Assembly: GCA_004557455.1 (NCBI GenBank)
Contig: SFDX01000007.1
Location: 1-64,000, forward strand
From: Akkermansia muciniphila
GTDB taxonomy: Bacteria; Verrucomicrobiota; Verrucomicrobiia; Verrucomicrobiales; Akkermansiaceae
Length of the DNA stretch: 64,000 nt
Direction of reading: 5' to 3'
Of the stretch, positions 1-8,877 are shown one piece after another (within the stretch, counting starts at the first letter, position 1; each line of letters begins with the position of its first letter). The notes below the pieces were generated by a model. That model was given only the letters and a program-made list of their open reading frames with translations. It was not told where the DNA came from and did not search any database. Made by a program: the position numbers and the translations under genes.

Positions 1-1
1 C

Positions 2-1213
2 CTGGACCTGCAGGACGGAGTGATGCAGGAGCTCGACACGCGCCTGACGGCCATGTTCGAGAACAACCGCAAGTACCCGCACCAGACGCGCGCGCAGTTT
101 CAGGCACAGCGAGCCACCCTCCCTCCGGAGGAGGCGGAGAAGCTGCGTCCGCGCTACCTACAGGCAGCCTGTGTTATTCTGGATAACGCAACGGGAGCTC
201 TGCTGGCGGTGGTCGGCGGACGCGACAGCGGGGAGTCGCCGCTGAATCGTGCGGTGCAGAGTCGGCGCCAGGTGGGGTCCATCTTCAAGCCATTCGTCTA
301 CTCCTCCTTCTTCGAGCGCGGGGGAACGGAGAATACGCTTGTATCCGATGACAGGATTCAACCCGGCGAGGGCTGGGGACTGCTCAAGAGCCGCAACACC
401 ATGACAGTGCGGGTGGGTAACCGCGCCGGGCTCAGCAATGTGGCTACCTACGGACTCATGGCGGGTTTTCCGCTGGCCACGCGGCCCAAAGGGCCTACCA
501 TCTACCTGGGCACTTGGGAGGCCTCGCCCCTAGAGGTGGCGGGGGCGTTTACCATTTTTGCCAACGGTGGGGTGCGGCCTACGCCGTTTATCATCGAGAG
601 TATCACCGATGCGGAGGGGCATGTCCTCTGGAAGAATCAGCCGGAGCACAGGCGCGTATTTTCTCGGAACACGGCTGTGCGTACTTCGGCTATCTTGCAA
701 CAGATTACGAAGCCCGGCGGCACGGCGGGCAGCATGCAGCGCCTTGGGTTCACTGCCCCCTGCGGCGGGAAGACGGGTACGACGAACAGCTATAAGAATG
801 CTTGGTTCTGCGGTTTTACCTCAGACCTGACGGCAGCGGTTTGGGTAGGTTTCGACCGCCCTGCTACCATTGCGGACCGCGCTTACGGCGGCACGGTGGC
901 GCTGCCTCTGTGGGTGGGGGCCATGCAGCGTGCTGCGGCGCGGGGTTATAGAATGGGGGAGATCCGCACCACGCCGGCGACCGTGCGCGGGTCGGGTATG
1001 CGCCTCTGCCGTAAGTCCGGGCTCTTGGCGCACACAGGGTGCGAACACGCGGGGACGGCTTATTCCGAGCCGCTGGCGGACCCCGCCAAGCACACCGGGC
1101 TCTGCACGGCGCACAGTGCATACTCTGCCGCAGATGAGGACGACATAGCGGTGGACCCGGATGAAACGCCGGACATCGACGGGGAGGATCCGGTGGCCGA
1201 GGAGGTGCCGTGA
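2..1213 (+). CDS. Class A penicillin-binding protein (PBP1A-like), C-terminal part
   Basis: The reading frame is open from the first bases of the window, so the N-terminus and the glycosyltransferase domain lie outside. What remains is the transpeptidase domain that cross-links peptidoglycan in the periplasm. The catalytic serine motif SIFK is encoded at 278-289 (context GSIFKPF). An SRN triad, placed as the SxN motif, follows about 40 residues later, and KTG is at 770-778, inside GGKTGTTNSYKNAWFCG. The tail after the domain is acidic and has several Cys residues (CRKSG, TGCEH). A bacterial alpha-2-macroglobulin lies two genes away. That family is often found near PBP genes (usually pbpC), but the BiPBP C-terminal domain of PBP1C is not seen here. 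Confidence 0.9.
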   Translation: MDLQDGVMQELDTRLTAMFENNRKYPHQTRAQFQAQRATLPPEEAEKLRPRYLQAACVILDNATGALLAVVGGRDSGESPLNRAVQSRRQVGSIFKPFVYSSFFERGGTENTLVSDDRIQPGEGWGLLKSRNTMTVRVGNRAGLSNVATYGLMAGFPLATRPKGPTIYLGTWEASPLEVAGAFTIFANGGVRPTPFIIESITDAEGHVLWKNQPEHRRVFSRNTAVRTSAILQQITKPGGTAGSMQRLGFTAPCGGKTGTTNSYKNAWFCGFTSDLTAAVWVGFDRPATIADRAYGGTVALPLWVGAMQRAAARGYRMGEIRTTPATVRGSGMRLCRKSGLLAHTGCEHAGTAYSEPLADPAKHTGLCTAHSAYSAADEDDIAVDPDETPDIDGEDPVAEEVP

Positions 1214-1247
1214 CACTGCTGCCGAGGGCCTCTGTCAGCCTCTGTGC

Positions 1248-1276
1248 TTGACCCGGCGGCGGCCTTCTGCTACCAT
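1248..1276 (+). promoter_or_regulatory. Promoter of the uracil-DNA glycosylase gene
   Basis: TTGACC (1248-1253), a 17-nt spacer and TACCAT (1271-1276). Only 11 nt separate the -10 box from the ATG at 1288, so the mRNA leader would be about 4 nt. Confidence 0.6.
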
Positions 1277-1287
1277 AGGGGCAGCGC

Positions 1288-2247
1288 ATGAATACTCTCC
1301 ACCTAGTTACCGAATACCTCCGTGCCCTGCAAGAGCAGGGTACCGCGTATGTGCAGGTGGATGACGAGGCACGCGGCATCCTGCGCCGATGGATGCTGGC
1401 TGCCAAGGCCAACCGTCGCGCCGCTCGACCGGGGGAGGAGGCCCCCGCCCCTGCTGCCGCACCCGCCGATGCAGCGCCCCGACCGGACAAGGTCCCCGAG
1501 GCTCCCGGGAAGCCCGGCCCGCTTCTTTCGCTCCTCGAGGAGCGCAGCACCAAGGCGACAGATGACGCCGAGGGTGAGGAGGAGCTTATCCCCTTCTTCC
1601 GTCCCCCGGGCGATACCCCCGAGCAGCGCTGGCAGAGTTTCGAGGCGATGCTTCCTTCCTGGCGGCCCATTCAAACGCTCGGCACACTGCGCCGCACCCC
1701 CGTGCCGGGTTGCGGAAACCGAAATGCGGATATCATGTTTGTGGGGGAGTACCCGAGCTACGAGGATGAAGCGACTGCCACTCCCTTCCGATCCGCAGCC
1801 GGGGATAAACTGGATGCCATGCTGCGCGCCATGGGGCTCACCCGAGAGGCCATCTACCTCACTCTCCTGGTCAAGTTCCGCCCCCTTCAGCAGAACCAGA
1901 CCACCCAAACCCGCCCCCCCACGGCGCGTGAGATTGCCTTTAACCTCCCCATCCTCGAGACGGAAATCAACCTCGTGCGGCCCAAGGTGATCGTCGCACT
2001 CGGCGTCATCGCTGCCCGCGGCATCCTGGGCCATGCAGACCTCCCCCTCTCCTCCTTCCTCTCGCGCCATTGGTCCTTCAACGACATCCCCGTCGTCGTT
2101 GCACACCACCCCAGCTACCTCCTCCGCACCTTCAACCTCCCCGAACGCCGACGCCTCTGGGAAGAAATGCTCTTCGTCATGCAAACCGCCGGCCTCCCCA
2201 TCTCCCCCACCCAGCGTAACTTCTTCCTGCCGAAAGCAACCGCCTGA
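1288..2247 (+). CDS. Uracil-DNA glycosylase, family 4-like, lacking the Fe-S cysteines
   Basis: A base-excision-repair enzyme that removes uracil from DNA; 319 aa. The first ~120 residues are a low-complexity Ala/Pro/Glu extension, and the UDG fold occupies about 125-300. Motif 1 reads VGEYPSYEDEATATPF (family 4 usually has GEAPG), the central motif is LTLLVKFRPL (usually TNxVKCRPP) and motif 3 is AHHPSYLLRTF. Family 4 enzymes normally ligate a 4Fe-4S cluster with four Cys; this protein has a single Cys (in PGCGNR), so the cluster must be absent. The start is chosen because ATG 1288 follows a good promoter. Codons in the last third shift strongly to C-ending forms. Confidence 0.8.
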   Translation: MNTLHLVTEYLRALQEQGTAYVQVDDEARGILRRWMLAAKANRRAARPGEEAPAPAAAPADAAPRPDKVPEAPGKPGPLLSLLEERSTKATDDAEGEEELIPFFRPPGDTPEQRWQSFEAMLPSWRPIQTLGTLRRTPVPGCGNRNADIMFVGEYPSYEDEATATPFRSAAGDKLDAMLRAMGLTREAIYLTLLVKFRPLQQNQTTQTRPPTAREIAFNLPILETEINLVRPKVIVALGVIAARGILGHADLPLSSFLSRHWSFNDIPVVVAHHPSYLLRTFNLPERRRLWEEMLFVMQTAGLPISPTQRNFFLPKATA

Positions 2248-2368
2248 ACACCCCGCCCCCGCCGAACGGGGTAGTTGTGTATATTGTCGGATTTTCCGCT
2301 CTCGGACGTGCTCCTTGGGATGCCCGCACTCCCGTAAAAGCTTCTCCCATTTCCGGAAGGCTACAGAC

Positions 2369-2406
2369 AAAAGCGCCCGCTGTAGCGTGGGGGCGACAGC
2401 GGGCGC
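2369..2406 (-). terminator. Terminator of the alpha-2-macroglobulin gene
   Basis: An 11-bp perfect stem (GCGCCCGCTGT at 2373-2383 with 2396-2406) is followed on the minus strand by TTTT. It lies between convergent genes, 22 nt beyond the minus-strand stop codon. Confidence 0.7.
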
Positions 2407-2428
2407 GGGGTGGGTAGGGGTTGGGGTG

Positions 2429-5400
2429 TTAGTGGGATTCGATGCGCGTATTGGGCGAGAGGCCGTAGGTCTGGGGTTCGTACATGAGCTGGGCCTCGGC
2501 CGGGGGGGCCATGGAGGTGCCGGCGCGTTTGACGCGGGCGTAGTAGCGCATGTTCAGGAGGTCGCGACCGCCCCACTTGGTGCAGAAGCCGCGGACGCGG
2601 TCCGGGAGGAACTCGCGGTGATCGAACCAGAAGCTCCAGGGAGACCACTCGAGGCCGGCGGCTTGGGAGGGCACGTTCGGGTTGATGGCCTCCATGCAGG
2701 AGGGCAGGTAGTCCTCCAGCACGAAATAACGAAGCTCGTCCGCCACCTTGGCGCAGGTGAGAGTGACGCGCACCACATCGCCGACTTGATAGGAAGTGGC
2801 GGGACGCCAGACGCCGTCCGCATCCTTCTTCTCGTACAGGCGCGTGATCTGCAGCCCCTTCTCCGTCACGCCGGGGTAGTCCGACTTCTCCGGCGTGGCC
2901 TTCACCTTAACGGTAGCATAAGCCGTACCCGAAGCGACCTTGTAGGCAGCCTTCACCTCGCGGAGCGTACCGGAGAAGCGGAAGGACGTCGCGCCGTTAT
3001 TCAGCGTCACCACCGACCCGTCCGGCAGGGCGAGCGAGGCAGAACCGGCATCCTTCGGCATACTCTGCACATACTCATAGAGCGCGATCATCGCCCAACC
3101 GCTCTGCCAGGTCGTGTTGTGGCGGTAGTCATGCCCGTGGCTGCGCATCCACAGCAGGAACGCCTCGTGGCGCTTCGCCGGCTCCGTGAGCAGGGCGCGG
3201 AGGATTCGCAGCTCCGGCTGCACCGAGCTGCAGAACCAATCCGCCTCATCCCCCTTCCGCGACAGCGCACGCAGCATGATGTCCCTATCCCCCAGCGCGC
3301 GACCGAGGGCATAGAGCGTCGACGTGCTCCACAGGTACTTCTTCTTCTGCTCCAGGGCGGTCAGCCGCTCATACTCCTTCTTCAGGTAGCTGCGGAGGCC
3401 CGGCATCAGCCCCTCCGGAAGCGTGTAGCCCTGCTCCTTCGCCATGGTCAGCACCATGGCTGCATGAGCCGAGGCCCAGAAGCAAGACTCCCGACCATCG
3501 CCCCAGTAACTGAGCCCGCCATCCGGACGCTGACGTTCCGCCAGCCGCTTGACGGCATCGTTCACCACCTCGGCCACCTTCTGCTGCGGTGTCTCCGCCA
3601 GCTTGGGACAGAAGGGAGCCAAGCGGTCATAGAGCAGCCAAGGCAGCAGCCCGGTAGCCGTCTGCTCCGTGCAACCATAGGGATAGCCCAGCGCGTAATC
3701 CGCACAGCCGGCTAGGTGCAGCAGCGGGTTCGCCGAGAATACCACCTCCATCTCCGCCCGCGGGGTACCCACGAGCTCCGGCGCGATGAGCGACACCGCA
3801 TCCAGCGACTTGCCGTCCTCCAGCACCAGACGGTGAGCCTCCTTGAGCAGCGGCGCGGGGAAGCGCACATTGAAGCTGCCCTGCACGGCATCCTGCCCCG
3901 GCTTGCCCTCGGCCACCCAGTTGAGCTTCGTCTCGCCCTCCGCAGCAGCGGTGTAGTCAAAGTACACCGTGCCGGCCACACCGGGAGCCAAGCGGATTTC
4001 CTGCGGTGTGTCGCAGCCCTCCAGCGTCACGCGCCAAGTAGCCTCCTCCTCGGTGTTGTTAGCAATGGTCACGGGAAGCCGCAGGGTGTCGCCCACACTC
4101 ATGAAGAGCGGGGTACCCGGCGTGAGCATCACGGGACGATTGACGAGCAACTCCCCGGTCTGCGAACCGAAGCACGCACCGCTGACATCAGCCGCGCAGG
4201 CAAACACGCTGTAAGTCGTCAGCGTATCCGGCACCTTGAAGTCCACGGCAAAATGCCCATCGGCATCCGTCTTCACCCATGCCTTCCACACCGCGACCGG
4301 CTCGAAGTTCGTGCGCAGACGCGGCTTGGGAGCGGGAGTCCCTTCCTCGATAGCCTCGCTTTCTTCATCCTCAGAGTCGTCGCATTCGTACGCTACACCC
4401 TCATCCTCCTCCTCTGCCACTCTTGAAGCTTTCGCACATGCAGGGGCTACGCAGGGTGCCGCCGGCGCAGGCGCACACTCCATCATCGCCTCGTCGCAAT
4501 CATCGGACACCGCCATGGCATAATTCGCAACACCCCCGAGCATCCTTGCACTCTTCCGATACACTCCACCGGTGACGAGCCGGCCACCGGAACCGGGGCG
4601 CCCCGGAGACAGCATATAAGTGATATCCGGGTTGGACACCAACTGTCCCATCCACACATTCGGCATCACCGCGGGCGCCGAGAGTGTACCCTCGGTCGCA
4701 CGCACCGCCATGTAGGGCTGAGGACGGTAATAAGGCATGTCGAAAGAGGCCCTGTAGGGGTTGGGATAGAAGTGCCTGACCAGATCCGGAGCTTTCGTGC
4801 TGCTCCCGCTCACGCTCAGCATCCCCTTGTCCACGGCATACAGCATCACCTCAGCCGAGATAGGCGCACCATCCGGCGCGCAGACAAGACCCTCCACATG
4901 CACATCCGCCCCCGGCAGCACCGAGTTACCCGGCAGGGAAAGCTGCAAGCCCAGGGTCTTGCTCAGGCGGGGCACGTTTACAGAGGCTCTGCCCGACTCA
5001 AAGCCGGTGTAGAATCCGGAAGCATCCTTGAGGGGCTGCACCACCATGAGGGACACATCCCCCTCATCGGCGAGCTCCAGCGGCATGTCCACCGTGGTCT
5101 CACCCTCGGCAAACTCTCGGGGCTCCACTTTCATTCCGCTCCCACCGTTGCGCACCAGGAAGGCCGGGCCGGCTGCGCGAATCAGCAGCTTCGCACTCAC
5201 CCCGCGCTCCACGGCTGCCAAATCCCGTTGCGTCCCGGGACGCGCGGCAGAGGTCTCACCCGTGTAGGTCAGCTCGGTAATTTCCGGCTCGGGGAGCTTC
5301 TCCTCCGGCTCGCGATAGTAGCGCCACATGGGGTGCAGACTCTGCTCCAAACGCATGGCACGCCCGGCGGCATCCGTACCGGTAAGCTCCACACGCAGGT

Positions 5401-8400
5401 CGCTGAAGTTCTGTTTGTCCGGCAGATCAATCACCGTCGGCTCGGCATCCCTGTCCTTGGTGCCGAATACCGTCGCCGTCACGTCCTGCTCCAACAGAAC
5501 GGCGTCCTTGCCGGTGGTGAAGCTGAAGCCGTTGGGCAGATATTCCGTCGTGGTCTCCGTACCCGTCACCTTCACATGGACCTTCTGCTCGCGGCGGGTA
5601 GCCTGTTCCTCCACGGAGCGCAGGCTGAGGCTCAGCGCGGACTTCTGCTGTGCGTCGAGGTTCAGCGGACGCACGCCGCCGGGGTTCCGCATGCTCACCT
5701 CCGCCCGGAAGTCAGCGGAGTAGAAGTGCTCACTCCTGGACTGCAGGCGCAGCACCTCCTCGCGGTCATTCCGCAGCTCGGCACCGAAGCTGACGGTGTG
5801 ACCGTTGTGCGGCTGCTCCGCCAGCGGAGTGAACTTCAGGTCCAGTTCCCCGGCTTGATTCAGCGGGGCCGTCAGGGTGTAGCTGTACTGATTCTCACTT
5901 CGCTGCGGCAGGCGGATGTACACCATGCCGTCCTCGGGGCTGTTCCCCTCCTGTCCCGTGACATCCTTGGCACCGGGGATGTTCAGTTTAACATCGGAGT
6001 TGATGGTGAGGAAGGCACGGGCATTGCCGATAGCCACACCGCTGAGGTCCTTGGCGCGGATGGTGTAGGTGCTCTCCCCGGGGGCTATCCGCTGCACGGT
6101 CAGGCCCGTCTCCGCCTCCATAGAGTCGCGGCGGAAGACCTCGGCGGATACCTCCTCGCAGATCGTCGAGTCGCCGGCCGAGAATGTCACATCGTAATCA
6201 CCCGTCACATCCTCCTCGCCCTTGGGCAACTCGAATTCAAAGGAGAAGGTACCGAATTCATCCACGGGCACATCACGCTGCAACAGCTGCTCACCGTTCG
6301 GGCGCTCCACCTCCAGCTTGGCGATAGACCCATCGGCAGCGATGTGTAACACCCCATCCTCCGTTCTGCGTACCAAGCCGTAGAAGTGCACCGTGTCACC
6401 GGGACGGTACAGGTCACGATCGGATTGCATGTAAATCGCATTTTCTATCTCTTCGGAGTTGCGGCGGTGGTAATAAGTCTCCTCCCTGTCCGCCGCCAAT
6501 GCGGCATCCTCACCACACTGCAGCAGCGTGTAGATTCTACCGCGTTTCTTTTGGGGTATTGCCGGCAGCTCGGCCAAGCCGTCTTTAACAGCGGAGCTAT
6601 CCAACAACTCCGGCGTCGCGTAGCCGTAGCGACCGGAGTATTCCTCGGCGATATACCGTGTAACGGCGCCCTCTGCCAGCGGTTTGCCGGTGGTGGCAGA
6701 GCACACCAAGGCGACCCCGGCGCGTTGTCCGCAGACGCCTATCAAGTCACTCACGTTGACAAGCGCATAGAAGGGCTCCGGCTGCTGCGGCAGGCCCAGT
6801 TCACCCAGCAACTGCACGGCGGGTTGAGAGAGGGTGGGCTGCAGCTTGAGGATGTAGAACCCGGGCTTCAGGTTACCCCCCGCGGCGGCATCCAAATCCA
6901 CCTGCAGATCGCGGGAGATGCGGCACAGGCCGTCCTGCGGGTTCTCCGCCACGGGCACAGCCACGGGGGCATAGGCCTGCGCCCTCTTCAGCACCTTCTC
7001 AAAGGTGCGGCGCAGCTTAGCGTACTCGGTGTCCTTCTCCACGCGCATGTAGTTCTTGCGCATCTCCGGGGAGATTTGCATTCCGGCGGCCTCGCGCTTC
7101 TTGAGCAGGGCACGAGTGTAGGCAGCGTTATACACCTCCATATCGTTGTTCCTCCGAACATAGTTGAGAATGGTTTCACGCGAGGTTACAAAGTCGTCGG
7201 CATCCACCCGATACGCCGTTGCCTCCAACCCGGCCACATTGATCGAATCCTTCAAGCGCAGTTTGTGCGGCCCGCCCGGGTACAGGCGCACCATGTCGCT
7301 GTTCACAAGCGAGATCTCCGGCATGGCGGGGCTGAGAATCACCCGGTGCACATGGTTGCTCGCCGTGGCAAAGCCCAACACCGAGGCCGTACCGGCCTTC
7401 ACCGTCACATCCACCTGCTTGTTATCCGCCTTGCCTGTCACCTTCACGGTCAGGTGGTTTGTTTGATGCGGCGGCTCATAGGCAACACCCTCTCGGTTAT
7501 TCTGTTGCGGCTTTTCCTCCTCCTTAGGCTCAACAAGGGAGAAAGTAATGTTGCCGTCGTTCGTGTTCAGCGTCTTGCTCACCCCGTCCTCAGAGCTCTG
7601 CGCCGTGGCTCCGGCGCATGTAAACTCGATGCTGCCGAACAACTCCCTGAGTTTCCGGCTGTCCATGGGTTCGGAGAAAGCGATGTGCAGGAACATCTCC
7701 GGCGTGCCCTCTTCCGTTATCCCGAAGCTCTGGAATAGCTCCGTGCTCAGCTCGGCGGGGTACATGTGATCCTGCTCGGCCGTGCGCCAGCGGTGCTCAC
7801 CCGACTTCCCCTTAGCGCAGATGCGGTATGTTACCCCTTTCTCCAGGGCCTTGGCAGGCGTCAGCAACACGGCGCCGGGCAACTCACTCTCCGCGTTCAG
7901 GGCAGCAAAATCTACCTTCTGCTCCTGCATCAGCTCCAGGCGGGTATCATTCACCCCGTGCTTCAGGCGCGCGGGCTCCACCTTCGCGGGAATCGGCGTA
8001 CCCTTCACCTCGCGGCGCATCACCCGCGTCACCGGTACAAAGCTGTACTCCAGCCCGCTCGCGGTGGAAAAGCTGCGGCTCTGCGCACTGCGGAAGTCCA
8101 CCGGGCTCACCAGCACGGAGGGCACGGCAGCGTTCAGCGGACGCAGCTGCAAGCGCGACGGACCCTGGCGGAAGCGTATGTCCTGCTGCTTGATGGGTGC
8201 CCCACCCAGGTAGGTCGTCCCCGGCTTAAAGCGCAGGGTGTACTCCGTCTCGCTGTCCGTCCCCTCCGGGAAGCTGATGCTCAGGCGGTTCTGGTCAACC
8301 CAGCGCACAAGGGGGCGGTGCTCGGGATCCCCTGTCACGGTAAACAGATCCAGACCGAGGTCGGCATCGCTCAGCGGCCCCTTGTCATCGCTGCTCCGGT

Positions 8401-8554
8401 ATCGGCGGTCCGCAATGGCCTTGCTGACCACGGGCTCCGGGAACCTCACCACCACCTCCGACCCCGAAGGGTGGACGCTGAATTCTCCCGCCCCGCTCGG
8501 CAGGGACCCTATCCCCACCGCAGCCAAAGCTGTCATCAATAGTTTTTTGTTCAT
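2429..8554 (-). CDS. Bacterial alpha-2-macroglobulin (YfaS-like), thioester-type
   Basis: A 2041-aa exported protein of the bacterial alpha-2-macroglobulin family, thought to trap attacking proteases in the periplasm. Residues 1-23 are a cleavable signal peptide; there is no lipobox, unlike E. coli YfhM. Repeated macroglobulin-like beta domains fill roughly the first 1500 residues. An acidic linker (EEEDEGVAYECDDSEDEESE) precedes the alpha-2-macroglobulin core. The thioester motif CTEQ is intact at residues 1628-1631 (codons 3662-3673, context YPYGCTEQTATG), followed by the alpha-helical thioester domain. The C-terminus (YYARVKR..PPAEAQLMYEPQ) matches the family's ending. ATG 8554 is 320 nt from the divergent gene. 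Confidence 0.92.
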   Translation of the reverse strand: MNKKLLMTALAAVGIGSLPSGAGEFSVHPSGSEVVVRFPEPVVSKAIADRRYRSSDDKGPLSDADLGLDLFTVTGDPEHRPLVRWVDQNRLSISFPEGTDSETEYTLRFKPGTTYLGGAPIKQQDIRFRQGPSRLQLRPLNAAVPSVLVSPVDFRSAQSRSFSTASGLEYSFVPVTRVMRREVKGTPIPAKVEPARLKHGVNDTRLELMQEQKVDFAALNAESELPGAVLLTPAKALEKGVTYRICAKGKSGEHRWRTAEQDHMYPAELSTELFQSFGITEEGTPEMFLHIAFSEPMDSRKLRELFGSIEFTCAGATAQSSEDGVSKTLNTNDGNITFSLVEPKEEEKPQQNNREGVAYEPPHQTNHLTVKVTGKADNKQVDVTVKAGTASVLGFATASNHVHRVILSPAMPEISLVNSDMVRLYPGGPHKLRLKDSINVAGLEATAYRVDADDFVTSRETILNYVRRNNDMEVYNAAYTRALLKKREAAGMQISPEMRKNYMRVEKDTEYAKLRRTFEKVLKRAQAYAPVAVPVAENPQDGLCRISRDLQVDLDAAAGGNLKPGFYILKLQPTLSQPAVQLLGELGLPQQPEPFYALVNVSDLIGVCGQRAGVALVCSATTGKPLAEGAVTRYIAEEYSGRYGYATPELLDSSAVKDGLAELPAIPQKKRGRIYTLLQCGEDAALAADREETYYHRRNSEEIENAIYMQSDRDLYRPGDTVHFYGLVRRTEDGVLHIAADGSIAKLEVERPNGEQLLQRDVPVDEFGTFSFEFELPKGEEDVTGDYDVTFSAGDSTICEEVSAEVFRRDSMEAETGLTVQRIAPGESTYTIRAKDLSGVAIGNARAFLTINSDVKLNIPGAKDVTGQEGNSPEDGMVYIRLPQRSENQYSYTLTAPLNQAGELDLKFTPLAEQPHNGHTVSFGAELRNDREEVLRLQSRSEHFYSADFRAEVSMRNPGGVRPLNLDAQQKSALSLSLRSVEEQATRREQKVHVKVTGTETTTEYLPNGFSFTTGKDAVLLEQDVTATVFGTKDRDAEPTVIDLPDKQNFSDLRVELTGTDAAGRAMRLEQSLHPMWRYYREPEEKLPEPEITELTYTGETSAARPGTQRDLAAVERGVSAKLLIRAAGPAFLVRNGGSGMKVEPREFAEGETTVDMPLELADEGDVSLMVVQPLKDASGFYTGFESGRASVNVPRLSKTLGLQLSLPGNSVLPGADVHVEGLVCAPDGAPISAEVMLYAVDKGMLSVSGSSTKAPDLVRHFYPNPYRASFDMPYYRPQPYMAVRATEGTLSAPAVMPNVWMGQLVSNPDITYMLSPGRPGSGGRLVTGGVYRKSARMLGGVANYAMAVSDDCDEAMMECAPAPAAPCVAPACAKASRVAEEEDEGVAYECDDSEDEESEAIEEGTPAPKPRLRTNFEPVAVWKAWVKTDADGHFAVDFKVPDTLTTYSVFACAADVSGACFGSQTGELLVNRPVMLTPGTPLFMSVGDTLRLPVTIANNTEEEATWRVTLEGCDTPQEIRLAPGVAGTVYFDYTAAAEGETKLNWVAEGKPGQDAVQGSFNVRFPAPLLKEAHRLVLEDGKSLDAVSLIAPELVGTPRAEMEVVFSANPLLHLAGCADYALGYPYGCTEQTATGLLPWLLYDRLAPFCPKLAETPQQKVAEVVNDAVKRLAERQRPDGGLSYWGDGRESCFWASAHAAMVLTMAKEQGYTLPEGLMPGLRSYLKKEYERLTALEQKKKYLWSTSTLYALGRALGDRDIMLRALSRKGDEADWFCSSVQPELRILRALLTEPAKRHEAFLLWMRSHGHDYRHNTTWQSGWAMIALYEYVQSMPKDAGSASLALPDGSVVTLNNGATSFRFSGTLREVKAAYKVASGTAYATVKVKATPEKSDYPGVTEKGLQITRLYEKKDADGVWRPATSYQVGDVVRVTLTCAKVADELRYFVLEDYLPSCMEAINPNVPSQAAGLEWSPWSFWFDHREFLPDRVRGFCTKWGGRDLLNMRYYARVKRAGTSMAPPAEAQLMYEPQTYGLSPNTRIESH

Positions 8555-8877
8555 GGTACTCTATTTGTAAAAGTTCAGGGCAGTGTGCAGCCACACACCC
8601 TCTTCCGCAGATGAAAAGGCCCACACCCGCAACAATCCGCGACTTTTTCTGCAAAAAAAACGGCGTATGACACAAGCAAGCACTCCGCCCGCTGTCCCCT
8701 TCTTATACCATACCCCGCCCCGCATGTCCAATAAAAAATGCGCCTGCATCATCTGATCACGTCATATGGTGCATTTAGGCTTGCAAAGAACAACTTAATT
8801 ATGCCATGCAGAATTTGCGCGTTGTTGCCACCTTTCTGCTTGACACCTCCCCCCGAAGGTGGTAAATAGAGTGGAAT
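8555..8877. promoter_or_regulatory. Divergent intergenic region with a strong plus-strand promoter
   Basis: These 323 nt between divergent genes hold no supported gene. The clearest signal is a near-consensus plus-strand promoter: TTGACA (8840-8845), 17 nt, TAAATA (8863-8868), only 9 nt before the ATG at 8878. The stretch 8640-8760 is AT-rich with A-runs. I could not choose a single minus-strand promoter for the alpha-2-macroglobulin gene. Confidence 0.6.
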
